A stretch of DNA of 64,000 nt from Actinostola sp. cb2023 (GCA_033675265.1 JAUJYZ010000443.1:1-64000); one strand, 5' to 3'; positions 1-11,517 are shown, counted from the stretch's first letter. Made by a program: numbers and translations. Notes: generated by a model from the sequence alone, not told the origin.

Positions 1-330
1 TTATGTCCTCGACCAGATGTCTTTTTCTGCGCGCGATTCTTCAGACATAGCGATAACTAGTGGGGTCCAGTTCTGGACCTTTCCGTTAATTTCCGCCAAG
101 ATTTCGCTGATGTTCAATGGGTTTTTTTTTTTCACGGAAGATTTTAACTTCAAATCTTACTTTTAATAGCTGATAGTTCAAAACCAGCGTGGAGGCCGCG
201 TCTGTCCTTCAGGGACGTCAAGTTACCGTTTCTAAGATTGCAGCGAACGCATTCGGAACAGTCGTATCTTGTTGTTTAAGCCCGCAATCTTGTTCTTGTC
301 GCACTCTGGCGAGCCATTGCGTAAGAGAAA
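1..330 (+). pseudogene. Partial ferritin-like fragment at window edge
   Basis: Positions 183-222 match the end of the second ferritin exon seen at 16744-16783 (same GGAGGCCGC then GTCCTTCAGG core), and the bases that follow (TTTCTAAG, GCAGCGAACGCAT, CGTATCTTGTTGTTT) match the intron after it near 16790-16840. Positions 132-158 also match 16239-16262. The copy carries extra bases and no usable reading frame. At about 340 it passes directly into sequence found downstream of NPC2 genes. It is either a broken duplicate of the ferritin locus or poorly assembled contig-end sequence. No product is expected. Confidence 0.6.
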
Positions 331-1173
331 AATACGTCAAAATATTTTTTTTTCGCAGTATTGAAATCAATAGAACAATGACTGTAGTATGTAGCTAGGG
401 AGGCACGTGAATGAGTAGCTAAGTGTTTCACGTGTTCACGATCGCTGCTAAATATTGGCGAAAAATATACTGAGCTGAAATTAAAGTTGAAATAAAATCG
501 CATTAGTATAGTTTGAATTTCGTTAGTATCTTTTTGCGATGATAACGTCTATCGGTTCCTGTCCGCACATCCGTTAATTCTACGTTTTGAAAACGAACGT
601 TTCAAGACGTCGTTTTAATGCGTCCTACTTTGGTGAAGCGTTTTCGTAGCGTTGGACGTCAGTGGTGTGGACGCACAAAGCCAAGCGGAGAAAAATATTG
701 GTTTTCAAAGAGAAGAGTATATATACGTGTAGACATGGGCCTCAGTTCAGTATGCCAAAACTTTTCCATGGCGGTAACTATAAACGGGTGGAGATTAGCC
801 TGAATATCAGCCGCCTCGATGCCTCTGGATCACCCATGCAGAGCAGGCGGCTGATCAGGCCGAGAGTGTGCACATAGTTTGGGACTACGTGCGTCATTTA
901 TCTGTCCTGTCTGTCCACTTATTGATGATCAAAAAATTAGTCAACGAGAAATCACATGTTGTTATAAAAAACATAAACAAAGGGAGGCTCCACCCAATGC
1001 AACACCAGTTTCATAGTCTGAAAAAGACACTGGACTTTTTGGCGGTCAAATATCCATTGAGTAGTGACACAGAAAGGGCTGAAAGTCTGAGGTTTTAGTT
1101 CTTGCTTGCCGTGATCGATAAAAGGGACTGAGGACTAGTTTTCTACTGTGTGTCACCGAACACAAACTAGTAC

Positions 1174-1365
1174 CAGGGGGGGGGGGGGGGGGGGGGGGGA
1201 GGGGGAGGGGCTTCTGGCTTGTGGGGACTCAGTTAGTGCCCACCACTTTTTTGTCCAGGTAGTAAATGTTTTAAGGAAATTTTAAAAATGGTATTGTCAT
1301 TGCGACCCGGGATTGTACGGAAGAAACATTTTAGCCCCACCACTTTTAAGCTGCTCCGCGGGCCA
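1174..1365 (+). mobile_element. G-tract MITE, NPC2 array copy 1
   Basis: The element begins near CCAGGG, has a 24-base G run, then a body with GCCCCACCACTTTT and GTAAATGTTTTAAGG, and ends near GCTCCGCGGGCC. GC-rich ends and a repeated GCCCCACCAC motif inside mark it as a short non-autonomous element. The same element is in all four array units and, outside the array, at 44742-44908, so it was inserted before the units were duplicated. Confidence 0.7.
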
Positions 1366-2511
1366 GGATACTAGCGTGGTTTTGAGAATATGAAGACTGC
1401 AAACTTATCCAGCAGTTAATTAAAGAACCTAAATAGCCTACATTTTCAGTAGGACGCCAAATATAAGAACCTTTTTAGGCTAACCTGCAAAAAACCTAGG
1501 TTCTTCTATATTCGGTTTTTTACTGTATCTGCCTCAGATTGATCACTGATCTAATCACTACTCCCACGATTATGGCTATTTATATATAGACATGCGCACT
1601 CGCAGCATTTCATGACTTACACTTTTTTAACCTTTTCCACCATATGCATGCGTGACATGCTGTTTCTATACATACAACTTCAATCTCGTCCCCAGAGTCT
1701 GCGTTACTTTCGGCCAGCGGCGAAGAACGCAGGCTCTGGGGACAATTAGATTGATACAATAATAGTTTACAACAGGAGGGAAACGTAATCTCCGTATAAA
1801 GTTCTACCCCCCAGCTGTGTAAAATAATTATATTTCACGGCTGTTTTTATAGTTTATGCTTGTCTTGGGGTGTCTTTCTAAGTCCACCCGAGTTCACGCA
1901 GTCACAAAAACTGCCGGTTGCGTTGTTGTGTTATGATTTCTGTGTTTGTGTAGTTATGTCACACTGAGAGCATCGATCCTGTGTGTTTGTCAGTTGTGAT
2001 TGACGATTGACAGCTGTGAACCTTTAACCCAGCCGGTATTTCAAAATGGTGAATAAATGTAGACGGGGGGCGTCAGTCTGGTGGTCTTTCATGAGTCCAA
2101 AGTTCAACTTTTCCCTTCGACTCTGATCCTCTCAGTGTTTTCCTTGTTTTTCCATGTGTTAGGTTACCGGACACAGACACAGGACTTCTAACAGGTCATC
2201 AAAGGACCTGGGAACGAGGATGTTTCAACTCCATGGCCAGTTTTGGCCGGCAGTTTTGTAACTACAATATAAACATGATAAAGTACCCCATTTTTAACAA
2301 AAAAAAAAGTAATTTCTTTTCACGGCACAACATTCAGTCCATGCAAGACCCGAGAAACAAAACGTTCCAGCAGTTCTCAGTTCTCGTGTTTGTCGTGTCT
2401 GCTATTAGTCAGGTCTATGACGGTCATAGGGTCTCTATTTGGTAAAAGTGACACAATGAACTTCAATCTCGTCCTCTCCCCGACAATCATGTGCTTGTCC
2501 CGTAAACTGCC

Positions 2512-2518
2512 TATAAAA
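2512..2518 (+). promoter_or_regulatory. TATA box of first NPC2 copy
   Basis: TATAAAA lies 83 bases before the ATG, in the same place as the TATAAAT of the three intact copies but with one extra A, in keeping with the base gains throughout this unit. Confidence 0.65.
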
Positions 2519-2594
2519 TCACAAACACATTCGTTCTCACTTGAACACTGTTGTTCTTGATTCGTGAACTGTAAAACTACTACCCTTGCTCAAG

Positions 2595-3110
2595 ATGGCA
2601 CGAAATGAGTTCTTGCTGGTTTTTCGGAAGTCCTGTGTGCAGTGACTTTTCACTCAGCTTCGGCAAAAGAAGTGTGAACTTCACGAATTGTGGTTCCCAA
2701 GGAGCTGAAATCTTGAGTTTGGACATCACGCCATGTTCTGACGAAGAACCCCTGTAACGTGAAGCATAGGCAGCACGGTGGTTGGAACTCTTGAGTTTTA
2801 CCGCTAAAGAATACCTGGCCAGTGGTCGAGTGAAAAGCCTATGCTGTAATAGATGGCTTCGATATTCCTCTACCGTTCCCTACTGACGCTTGCCAAGGGT
2901 ATGGACTGCCGGTGTCCCGTTCAAGAAAGGACAAACTGCTCATTTTGTGCTCAAACAAAAAAATTCAACGAGGTTTTTCCACTACAGAAAGTGGCAATCA
3001 AAGGAGAACTTATGGACGCCAAGCAAAACGTTGTATTTTTTGTTTTCAAGTTCCTATTGTGATCCGTCGCCCAGTCTTCGAAGTTCATTGAATCAGTATT
3101 TCAGTTATAG
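2595..3110 (+). pseudogene. NPC2-like gene, broken copy (type A)
   Basis: This is the same gene as the one at 8270-8767 but 516 rather than 498 bases long. The 18 extra bases are mostly single additions next to identical bases (TTTTTCGG for TTTTCGG, GTGAAAAGCC for GTGAAAGCC) and destroy the frame within the first 15 codons and repeatedly afterwards. Initiator, signal-peptide region and final TAG are still recognisable. Nearly every change is a gain, which is the error style of raw single-molecule reads rather than of mutation, so the copy may be intact in the animal. If the sequence is right, it is a pseudogene. Confidence 0.8.
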
Positions 3111-3948
3111 ACTGATTGACGCAGTATTGAAATCATCGAACAATGACTGTAGTATGTAGCTAGGGGAGGTCACGTGACTGTAGCTAGGGAGGTCACGTGT
3201 TCACGATCGCTGCTAATATTGGCGAAAAAAATAATACTGAAGCTGAAATTAAAGTTGAAAATAAAATTGCATTATATAGTTTGAGTTTTTTAAGTATCTT
3301 TTTGCGATTTATAACGTCTGTCGGTTCCTGTCCGCACATCTACGTTTTTGAAAACGAGTTTCACGTCCAGACGAGCGTTTTTCAAGACGTCGTTTTAATG
3401 CGTCTACTTTGGCGAAGCGTTTCGTATCGTTGACGTCAGTGTGGACGCAAAGCCAAAGCGGAGAAAATATTGTTTTTTCAAAGAGAAGAGTATATATACG
3501 TGTAGACACTGGGGGGGCCTCAGTTCAGTATGCCAAACTTTCCATGGCGGTAACTATAAACGGGTGTGAGATTTTAGCCTGAATATCAGCCGCCTCGATC
3601 CTCTGGATCACCCATGCAGAGCAGGGCGGCTGATCAGGCCGAGAGTGTGCACATAGTTGGGACTACGTGCGTCATTTATCTGTCTGTCTGTACACTAATT
3701 GATGATCAAAATTAGTCAACGAGAAATTCACATGTTGTTATAAAAACATAACAAAGGGAGGCTCCACCCAATGCCACACCAAATTCATAGCTGAAAAAGA
3801 CACTGGACTTTTTTGGCGGTCAATATCCATTGAGTAGTGACAACAGAAAGAAGGGGCTGAAAAGTCTGAGGTTTTAGTTCTTGTTGCCGTGATCGATAAA
3901 GGGACTGAGGACTAGTTTTCTACTGTGTGTCACCGAACACAAACTAGT

Positions 3949-3960
3949 ACCAGGGCCCGT

Positions 3961-4015
<55 letters not shown>

Positions 4016-4040
4016 GGTGGGGGGGGGGGGGGGGGGGGGG

Positions 4041-4099
<59 letters not shown>

Positions 4100-4245
4100 G
4101 AGCTTGTGGGGCTCAGTAGCCCCACCACTTTTTTGTCCAGGTAGTAAATGTTTTAAGGAAATTTTAAAAATGGTATTGTCATTGCGACCCTTGTACGGAA
4201 GAAACATTTTAGCCCCACCACTTTTAAGCTAGCTCTGCGTGCCCT
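3949..4245 (+). mobile_element. G-tract MITE, copy 2, expanded G run
   Basis: Same element as at 1174, with the start CAGGGCCCGT and the end GCTCTGCGTGCCC. Here the G run covers 3961-4098, about 137 bases interrupted only by an A, a T, a C and a final A. Long glycine or proline reading frames on either strand here are produced by the run and are not genes. Sequence to the left of the run is rich in base gains, sequence to the right is clean. Confidence 0.75.
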
Positions 4246-4654
4246 GATTACTAGCGTAGTTTAGAATATGAAAACTGCAAACTTATCCAGCAGTTCATGG
4301 CACTGATTTGTATATTATGCACAAGGAAGGGGGACCACACCCATATTGAACAAGTTGTTGGACCAGTAACAAGCATCTTTTCCTCTCAAGAAAATAACGG
4401 CTATTTAAGAACCTAAATAGCCTACATTTTCAGTAGACGCCAAATATAAGAACCTTCTTAGGCTAACCTGGAAAAACCTAGGTTCTTCTATATTCGGTTT
4501 TTACTGTATCTGCTCAGATTGATCACTGATCTAATCACTACTCCCACGATTATGGCTATTTATATATAGACATGCGCACTCGCAGCATTTCATGACTTAC
4601 ACTTTTTTAACCTTTTCCACCATGCATGCGTGACATGCTGTTTCTATACATACA

Positions 4655-4775
4655 ACTTCAATCTCGTCCCCAGAGTCTGCGTTACTTTCGGGCAGCGGCG
4701 AAGAACGCAGGCTCTGGGGACAAGATAGCCTGCGAATACAGCCAAGCGGCTGTATTCGCAGGCTAGGGACAAGAT
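4655..4775. repeat. Palindrome around CCCCAGAGTCTGCG with nested perfect hairpin
   Basis: GTCCCCAGAGTCTGCGTT pairs with AACGCAGGCTCTGGGGAC across a short loop, and the flanks CAATCTCGT and AAGATTG extend the pairing. Within the right side, 4726-4765 is a second, almost perfect hairpin (TAGCCTGCGAATACAGCC against its complement). The first palindrome is in every NPC2 unit; the second is complete only here, with a shrunken remnant near 10190 in the last unit. Confidence 0.7.
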
Positions 4776-5513
4776 TGATACAATAATAGCTTACAACAGG
4801 AGGGAACGTAATCTCCGTATAAAGTTCTACCCCCAGCTGTGTAAAATATAATATTTCACGGCTGTTTCAAGACTGTTTTAGTTGCTTGTCTTGGGGTGTC
4901 TTTCTAAGTCCACCCGAGTTCACGCAGTCACAAAAACTGCCGGTTGCGTTGTTGTGTTATGATTTCTGTGTTTGTGTAGTTATGTCACACTGAGAGCATC
5001 GATCCTGTGTTTGTCAGTTGTGATTGACGATTGACAGCTGTGAACCTTTAACCAGCCGGTATTTCAAAATGGTGAATAAATGTAGACGGGGCGTCAGTCT
5101 GGTGGTCTTTCATGAGTCCAAAGTTCAACTTTTCCCTTCGACTCTGATCCTCTGTTTTCCTGTTTTCCATGTGTTGGTTACCGGGCACAGACAGGTCATC
5201 AAAGGACCTGGGAACGAGGATGTTCAACTGCAGTTTTGGCCAGCAGTTTTGTAACTACAATATAAACATGATAAAGTACCCCATTTTAACAAAAAAAAAA
5301 GTAATTTCTTTTCACGGCACAACATTCAGTCCATGCAAGACCCGAGATACAAAACGTCCAGCAGTTCTCAGTTCTCGTGTTTGTCGTGTCTGCTATTAGT
5401 CAGGTCTATGACGGTCATGGGACGGTCTCTATTTGGTAAAAGTGACAATGAACTTCAATCTCGTCCTCTCCCCGACAATCATGTGCTTGTCCCGTAAACT
5501 GCCTATAAATCAC

Positions 5514-5520
5514 AACACAT
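5514..5520 (+). promoter_or_regulatory. TATA box of NPC2 copy 2
   Basis: TATAAAT lies 69 bases before the ATG, in sequence identical in all intact copies. Transcription would start about 30 bases further on, near 5545, giving a leader of roughly 40 bases. Confidence 0.75.
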
Positions 5521-5582
5521 TCGTTCTCACTCGGAACACTGTTGTCTTGATTCGTGAACTGTAAACTACTACCTTGCTCAAG

Positions 5583-6080
5583 ATGGTTCGAAATGAGTTC
5601 TTGCTGGTTTTCGGAGTCCTGTGTGCAGTGACTTTTCACTCAGCTTCGGCCAAGAGTGTGAACTTCACGAATTGTGGTTCCCAAGGAGCAGAAATCTTGA
5701 GTTTGGACATCACGCCATGTGACGAAGAACCATGCAACGTGAAGATAGGCAGCACGGTGGTTGGAACTCTTGAGTTTACCGCTAAAGAATACCTGGCCAG
5801 TGGTCGAGTGAAAGCCTATGCTGTAATAGATGGCTTCGATATTCCTCTACCGTTCCCTAGTGACGCTTGCCAAGGGTATGGACTGCGGTGTCCCGTCAAG
5901 AAAGGACAAACTGCTCATTTTGTGCTGAAACAAAAAATTCAACGAGGTTTTCCACTACAGAAAGTGGCAATCAAAGGAGAACTTATGGACGCCAAGCAAA
6001 ACGTTGTATTTTGTTTTCAAGTTCCTATTGTGATCCGTCGCCAGTCTTCGAAGTTCATTGAATCAGTATTTCAGTTATAG
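5583..6080 (+). CDS. NPC2-like ML-domain sterol-binding protein (copy 2, type B)
   Basis: Intronless 165-aa gene. NPC2 is a small secreted/lysosomal protein that binds cholesterol and related lipids in an immunoglobulin-like ML fold and hands sterol to NPC1. The first 23 residues are a signal peptide (hydrophobic LLVFGVLCAVTFHSASA), followed by the typical opening KSVNFTNCG. The mature part has the six cysteines in NPC2 order (NCG, TPC, EPC, DAC, LRC, VFC), which form three disulfides in the family, and the motif YGLRCPVKKG near residue 100. ATG 5583 is chosen because it is the first ATG after the TATA box. An AATAAA lies at 6226. Which member of the expanded family it is, and its ligand, cannot be read from sequence. 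Confidence 0.93.
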   Translation: MVRNEFLLVFGVLCAVTFHSASAKSVNFTNCGSQGAEILSLDITPCDEEPCNVKIGSTVVGTLEFTAKEYLASGRVKAYAVIDGFDIPLPFPSDACQGYGLRCPVKKGQTAHFVLKQKIQRGFPLQKVAIKGELMDAKQNVVFCFQVPIVIRRQSSKFIESVFQL

Positions 6081-6225
6081 ACTGATTTTTCGCAGTATTG
6101 AAATCATCGAACAATGACTGTAGTATGTAGCTAGGGAGGTCACGTGACTGTAGCTAGTGTTCACGTGTTCACGATCGCTGCTAATATTGGCGAAAAATAA
6201 TACTGAAGCTGAAATTAAAGTTGAA

Positions 6226-6231
6226 AATAAA
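6226..6231 (+). terminator. Polyadenylation signal of NPC2 copy 2
   Basis: AATAAA 146 bases after the stop codon; the equivalent site of copy 3 is at 8914-8919. Confidence 0.55.
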
Positions 6232-6891
6232 ATCGCATTAGTATAGTTTGAGTTTCTTAGTATCTTTTTGCGATTGATAACGTCTATCGGTTCCTGTCCG
6301 CACATCCGTTAATTCTACGTTTTTGAAAACGAACGTTTTCAAGACGTCGTTTTAATGCGTCTACTTTGGTGAAGCGTTTCGTATCGTTGACGTCAGTGTG
6401 GACGCAAAGCCAAAGCGGAGAAAATATTGGTTTTCAAAGAGAAGAGTATATATACGTGTAGACATGGGGCCTCAGTTCAGTATGCCAAACTTTCCATGGC
6501 GGTAACTATAAACGGGTGTGAGATTAGCCTGAATATCAGCCGCCTCGATCCTCTGGATCACCCATGCAGAGCAGGCGGCTGATCAGGCCGAGAGTGTGCA
6601 CATAGTTGGGACTACGTGCGTCATTTATCTGTCTGTCTGTCCACTTATTGATGATCAAAATTAGTCAACGAGAAATTCACATGTTGTTATAAAAACATAA
6701 CAAAGGGAGGCTCCACCCAATGCCACACCAATTCATAGCTGAAAAAGACACTGGACTTTTTGGCGGTCAATATCCATTGAGTAGTGACACAGAAAGGGCT
6801 GAAAGTCTGAGGTTTTAGTTCTTGCTGCCGTGATCGATAAAGGGACTGAGGACTAGTTTTCTACTGTGTGTCACCGAACACAAACTAGTAC

Positions 6892-7082
6892 CAGGGGGGG
6901 GGGGGGGGGGGGGGGGGGGGGGAGGGGGAGGGGCTTCTGGCTTGTGGGGCTCAGTAGCCCCACCACTTTTTTGTCCAGGTAGTAAATGTTTTAAGGAAAT
7001 TTTAAAAATGGTATTGTCATTGCGACCCTTGTACGGAAGAAACATTTTAGCCCCACCACTTTTAAGCTTGCTCCGCGGGCCA
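6892..7082 (+). mobile_element. G-tract MITE, copy 3
   Basis: Same element as at 1174; the G run is 29 bases (6894-6922) followed by AGGGGGAGGGGCTT. The body and the end GCTCCGCGGGCC are intact. Confidence 0.7.
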
Positions 7083-8191
7083 TGATTACTAGCGTGGTTT
7101 GAGAATATGAAGACTGCAAACTTATCCAGCAGTTAATTAAAGAACCTAAATAGCCTACATTTTCAGTAGACGCCAAATATAAGAACCTTTTTAGGCTAAC
7201 CTGCAAAAACCTAGGTTCTTCTATATTCGGTTTTTACTGTATCTGCTCAGATTGATCACTGATCTAATCACTACTCCCACGATTATGGCTATTTATATAT
7301 AGACATGCGCACTCGCAGCATTTCATGACTTACACTTTGTTTAACCTTTTCCACCATGCATGCGTGACATGCTGTTTCTATACATACAACTTCAATCTCG
7401 TCCCCAGAGTCTGCGTTACTTTCGGCCAGCGGCGAAGAACGCAGGCTCTGGGGACAATTAGATTGATACAATAATAGTTTACAACAGGAGGGAACGTAAT
7501 CTCCGTATAAAGTTCTACCCCCAGCTGTGTAAAATATTATATTTCACGGCTGTTTTTAATAGTTGCTTGTCTTGGGGTGTCTTTCTAAGTCCACCCGAGT
7601 TCACGCAGTCACAAAAACTGCCGGTTGCGTTGTTGTGTTATGATTTCTGTGTTTGTGTAGTTATGTCACACTGAGAGCATCGATCCTGTGTTTGTCAGTT
7701 GTGATTCACGATTGACAGCTGTGAACCTTTAACCAGCCGGTATTTCAAAATGGTGAATAAATGTAGACGGGGCGTCAGTCTGGTGGTCTTTCATGAGTCC
7801 AAAGTTCAACTTTTCCCTTCGACTCTGATCCTCTCAGTGTTTTCCTTGTTTTCCATGTGTTAGGTTACCGGACACAGACAGGTCATCAAAGGACCTGGGA
7901 ACGAGGATGTTCAACTCCATGGCCAGTTTTGGCCGGCAGTTTGTAACTACAATATAAACATGATAAAGTACCCCATTTTAACAAAAAAAAAAGTAATTTC
8001 TTTTCACGGCACAACATTCAGTCCATGCAAGACCCGAGAAACAAAACGTCCAGCAGTTCTCAGTTCTCGTGTTTGTCGTGTCTGCTATTAGTCAGGTCTA
8101 TGACGGTCATGGGTCTCTATTTGGTAAAAGTGACAATGAACTTCAATCTCGTCCTCTCCCCGACAATCATGTGCTTGTCCCGTAAACTGCC

Positions 8192-8198
8192 TATAAAT
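8192..8198 (+). promoter_or_regulatory. TATA box of NPC2 copy 3
   Basis: TATAAAT 72 bases before the ATG, in the same context as in the other copies. Confidence 0.75.
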
Positions 8199-8269
8199 CA
8201 CAACACATTCGTTCTCACTTGAACACTGTTGTCTTGATTCGTGAACTGTAAACTACTACCTTGCTCAAG

Positions 8270-8767
8270 ATGGCACGAAATCAGTTCTTGCTGGTTTTCG
8301 GAGTCCTGTGTGCAGTGACTTTTCACTCAGCTTCGGCCAAGAGTGTGAACTTCACGAATTGTGGTTCCCAAGGAGCTGAAATCTTGAGTTTGGACATCAC
8401 GCCATGTGACGAAGAACCCTGTAACGTGAAGATAGGCAGCACGGTGGTTGGAACTCTTGAGTTTACCGCTAAAGAATACCTGGCCAGTGGTCGAGTGAAA
8501 GCCTATGCTGTAATAGATGGCTTCGATATTCCTCTACCGTTCCCTACTGACGCTTGCCAAGGGTATGGACTGCGGTGTCCCGTCAAGAAAGGACAAACTG
8601 CTCATTTTGTGCTCAAACAAAAAATTCAACGAGGTTTTCCACTACAGAAAGTGGCAATCAAAGGAGAACTTATGGACGCCAAGCAAAACGTTGTATTTTG
8701 TTTTCAAGTTCCTATTGTGATCCGTCGCCAGTCTTCGAAGTTCATTGAATCACTATTTCAGTTATAG
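8270..8767 (+). CDS. NPC2-like ML-domain sterol-binding protein (copy 3, type A)
   Basis: Intronless, 165 aa, almost identical to the protein at 5583. The visible differences are MARNQF for MVRNEF at the start, T for S in PFPTDAC, and SLFQL for SVFQL at the end. Signal peptide, six cysteines and the YGLRCPVKKG stretch are all kept. It is the clean counterpart of the broken gene at 2595. Near identity over both coding and flanking DNA points to recent duplication or ongoing gene conversion. Role as for copy 2: extracellular or lysosomal sterol transfer. Confidence 0.93.
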   Translation: MARNQFLLVFGVLCAVTFHSASAKSVNFTNCGSQGAEILSLDITPCDEEPCNVKIGSTVVGTLEFTAKEYLASGRVKAYAVIDGFDIPLPFPTDACQGYGLRCPVKKGQTAHFVLKQKIQRGFPLQKVAIKGELMDAKQNVVFCFQVPIVIRRQSSKFIESLFQL

Positions 8768-9586
8768 ACTGATTGACGCAGTATTGAAATCATCGAACAA
8801 TGACTGTAGTATGTAGCTAGGGAGGTCACGTGACTGTAGCTAGGGAGGTCACGTGTTCACGATCGCTGCTAATATTGGCGAAAAATAATACTGAAGCTGA
8901 AATTAAAGTTGAAAATAAAATTGCATTATATAGTTTGAGTTTTTAAGTATCTTTTTGCGATTTATAACGTCTGTCGGTTCCTGTCCGCACATCTACGTTT
9001 TTGAAAACGAGTTTCACGTCCAGACGAGCGTTTCAAGACGTCGTTTTAATGCGTCTACTTTGGCGAAGCGTTTCGTATCGTTGACGTCAGTGTGGACGCA
9101 AAGCCAAAGCGGAGAAAATATTTGGTTTTCAAAGAGAAGAGTATATACACGTGTAGACATGGGGCCTCAGTTCAGTATGCCAAACTTTCCATGGCGGTAA
9201 CTATAAACGGGTGTGAGATTAGCCTGAATATCAGCCGCCTCGATCCTCTGGATCACCCATGCAGAGCAGGCGGCTGATCAGGCCGAGAGTGTGCACATAG
9301 TTGGGACTACGTGCGTCATTTATCTGTCTGTCTGTACACTAATTGATGATCAAAATTAGTCAACGAGAAATTCACATGTTGTTATAAAAACATAACAAAG
9401 GGAGGCTCCACCCAATGCAACACCAATTCATAGCTGAAAAAGACACTGGACTTTTTGGCGGTCAATATCCATTGAGTAGTGACACAGAAAGGGCTGAAAG
9501 TCTGAGGTTTTAGTTCTTGTTGCCGTGATCGATAAAGGGACTGAGGACTAGTTTTCTACTGTGTGTCACCGAACACAAACTAGTAC

Positions 9587-9764
9587 CAGGGCCCGTGGGG
9601 GGGGGGGGGGGGGGGGGGAGGGGCTTGTGGGCTCAGTAGCCCCACCACTTTTTTGTCCAGGTAGTAAATGTTTTAAGGAAATTTTAAAAATGGTATTGTC
9701 ATTGCGATCCTTGTACGGAAGAAACATTTTAGCCCCACCACTTTTAAGCTTGCTCCGCGGGCCA
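9587..9764 (+). mobile_element. G-tract MITE, copy 4
   Basis: Same element as at 1174 with the CAGGGCCCGT start, a G run of about 22 bases and the GCTCCGCGGGCC end. It is the shortest of the four array copies. Confidence 0.7.
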
Positions 9765-10943
9765 TATTACTAGCGTAGTTCATGGCACTGATTTGAATAT
9801 GCACAAAGACTGACCACACCCATATTATGGACCAGTAACAAGCATCTTTTCCTCTCAAGAAAATAACGGCTATTTAAGAACCTAAATAGCCTACATTTTC
9901 AGTAGACGCCAAATATAAGAACCTTCTTAGGCTAACCTGGAAAAACCTAGGTTCTTCTATATTCGGTTTTTACTGTATCTGCTCAGATTGATCACTGATC
10001 TAATCACTACTCCCACGATTATGGCTATTTATATATAGACATGCGCACTCGCAGCATTCCATGACTTACACTTTTTTTAACCTTTTCCACCATGCATGCG
10101 TGACATGCTGTTTCTATACATACAACTTCAATCTCGTCCCCAGAGTCTGCGTTACTTTCGGGCAGCGGCGAAGAACGCAACTGGGGCAGATAGCTCTACA
10201 GCCAAGCGGGACAATTAGATTGATACAATAATAGCTTACAACAGGAGGGAACGTAATCTCCGTATAAAGTTCTACCCCCAGCTGTGTAAAATATAATATT
10301 TCACGGCTGTTTCAAGACTGTTTTAGTTGCTTGTCTTGGGGTGTCTTTCTAAGTCCACCCGAGTTCACGCAGTCACAAAAACTGCCGGTTGCGTTGTTGT
10401 GTTATGATTTCTGTGTTTGTGTAGTCACACTGAGAGCATCGATCCTGTGTTTGTCAGTTGTGATTGACGATTGACAGCTGTGAACCTTTAACCAGCCGGT
10501 ATTTCAAAATGGTGAATAAATGTAGACGGGGCGTCAGTCTGGTGGTCTTTCATGAGTCCAACGTTCAACTTTTCCCTTCGACTCTGATCCTCTGTTTTCC
10601 TGTTTTCCATGTGTTGGTTACCGGGCACAGACAGGTCATCAAAGGACCTGGGAACGAGGATGTTCAACTGCAGTTTTGGCCAGCAGTTTTGTAACTACAA
10701 TATAAACATGATAAAGTACCCCATTTTAACAAAAAAAAAAGTAATTTCTTTTCACGGCACAACATTCAGTCCATGCAAGACCCGAGATACAAAACGTCCA
10801 GCAGTTCTCAGTTCTCGTGTTTGTCGTGTCTGCTATTAGTCAGGTCTATGACGGTCATGGGACGGTCTCTATTTGGTAAAAGTGACAATGAACTTCAATC
10901 TCGTCCTCTCCCCGACAATCATGTGCTTGTCCCGTAAACTGCC

Positions 10944-10950
10944 TATAAAT
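10944..10950 (+). promoter_or_regulatory. TATA box of NPC2 copy 4
   Basis: TATAAAT 73 bases before the ATG. Confidence 0.75.
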
Positions 10951-11022
10951 CACAACACATTCGTTCTCACTCGGAACACTGTTGTCTTGATTCGTGAACT
11001 GTAAACTACTACCTTGCTCAAG

Positions 11023-11517
11023 ATGGTTCGAAATGAGTTCTTGCTGGTTTTCGGAGTCCTGTGTGCAGTGACTTTTCACTCAGCTTCGGCCAAGAGTGTG
11101 AACTTCACGGATTGTGGTTCCCAAGGAGCAGAAATCTTTCACTTTCATGCGCCATGTGACGAAGAACCATGCAACGTGAAGATAGGCAGCACGGTGGTTG
11201 GAACTCTTGAGTTTACCGCTAAAGAATACCTGGCCAGTGGTCGAGTGAAAGCCTATGCTGTAATAGATGGCTTCGATATTCCTCTACCGTTCCCTAGTGA
11301 CGCTTGCCAAGGGTATGGACTGCGGTGTCCCGTCAAGAAAGGACAAACTGCTCATTTTGTGCTCAAACAAAAAATTCAACGAGGTTTTCCACTACAGAAA
11401 GTGGCAATCAAAGGAGAACTTATGGACGCCAAGCAAAACGTTGTATTTTGTTTTCAAGTTCCTATTGTGATCCGTCGCCAGTCTTCGAAGTTCATTGAAT
11501 CAGTATTACATCTATAG
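11023..11517 (+). CDS. NPC2-like ML-domain sterol-binding protein (copy 4, type B)
   Basis: Intronless, 164 aa. It matches copy 2 except for a small replaced block: EILSLDITPCDEE is EIFHFHAPCDEE here, one residue shorter with four residues changed in a row, while the DNA on both sides is unchanged. N-to-D (FTDCG) and the ending SVLHL also differ. All six cysteines and the signal peptide remain. The replaced block lies just before the second cysteine, on a surface strand of the ML fold, so it could alter ligand or partner contact. Downstream of the stop the array similarity soon ends, making this the terminal unit. Confidence 0.92.
   Translation: MVRNEFLLVFGVLCAVTFHSASAKSVNFTDCGSQGAEIFHFHAPCDEEPCNVKIGSTVVGTLEFTAKEYLASGRVKAYAVIDGFDIPLPFPSDACQGYGLRCPVKKGQTAHFVLKQKIQRGFPLQKVAIKGELMDAKQNVVFCFQVPIVIRRQSSKFIESVLHL

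Noticed and set aside
3874..4232. Gly-rich and Pro-rich open frames on both strands
   Set aside because: Direct translation of the G tract; they vary with tract length.
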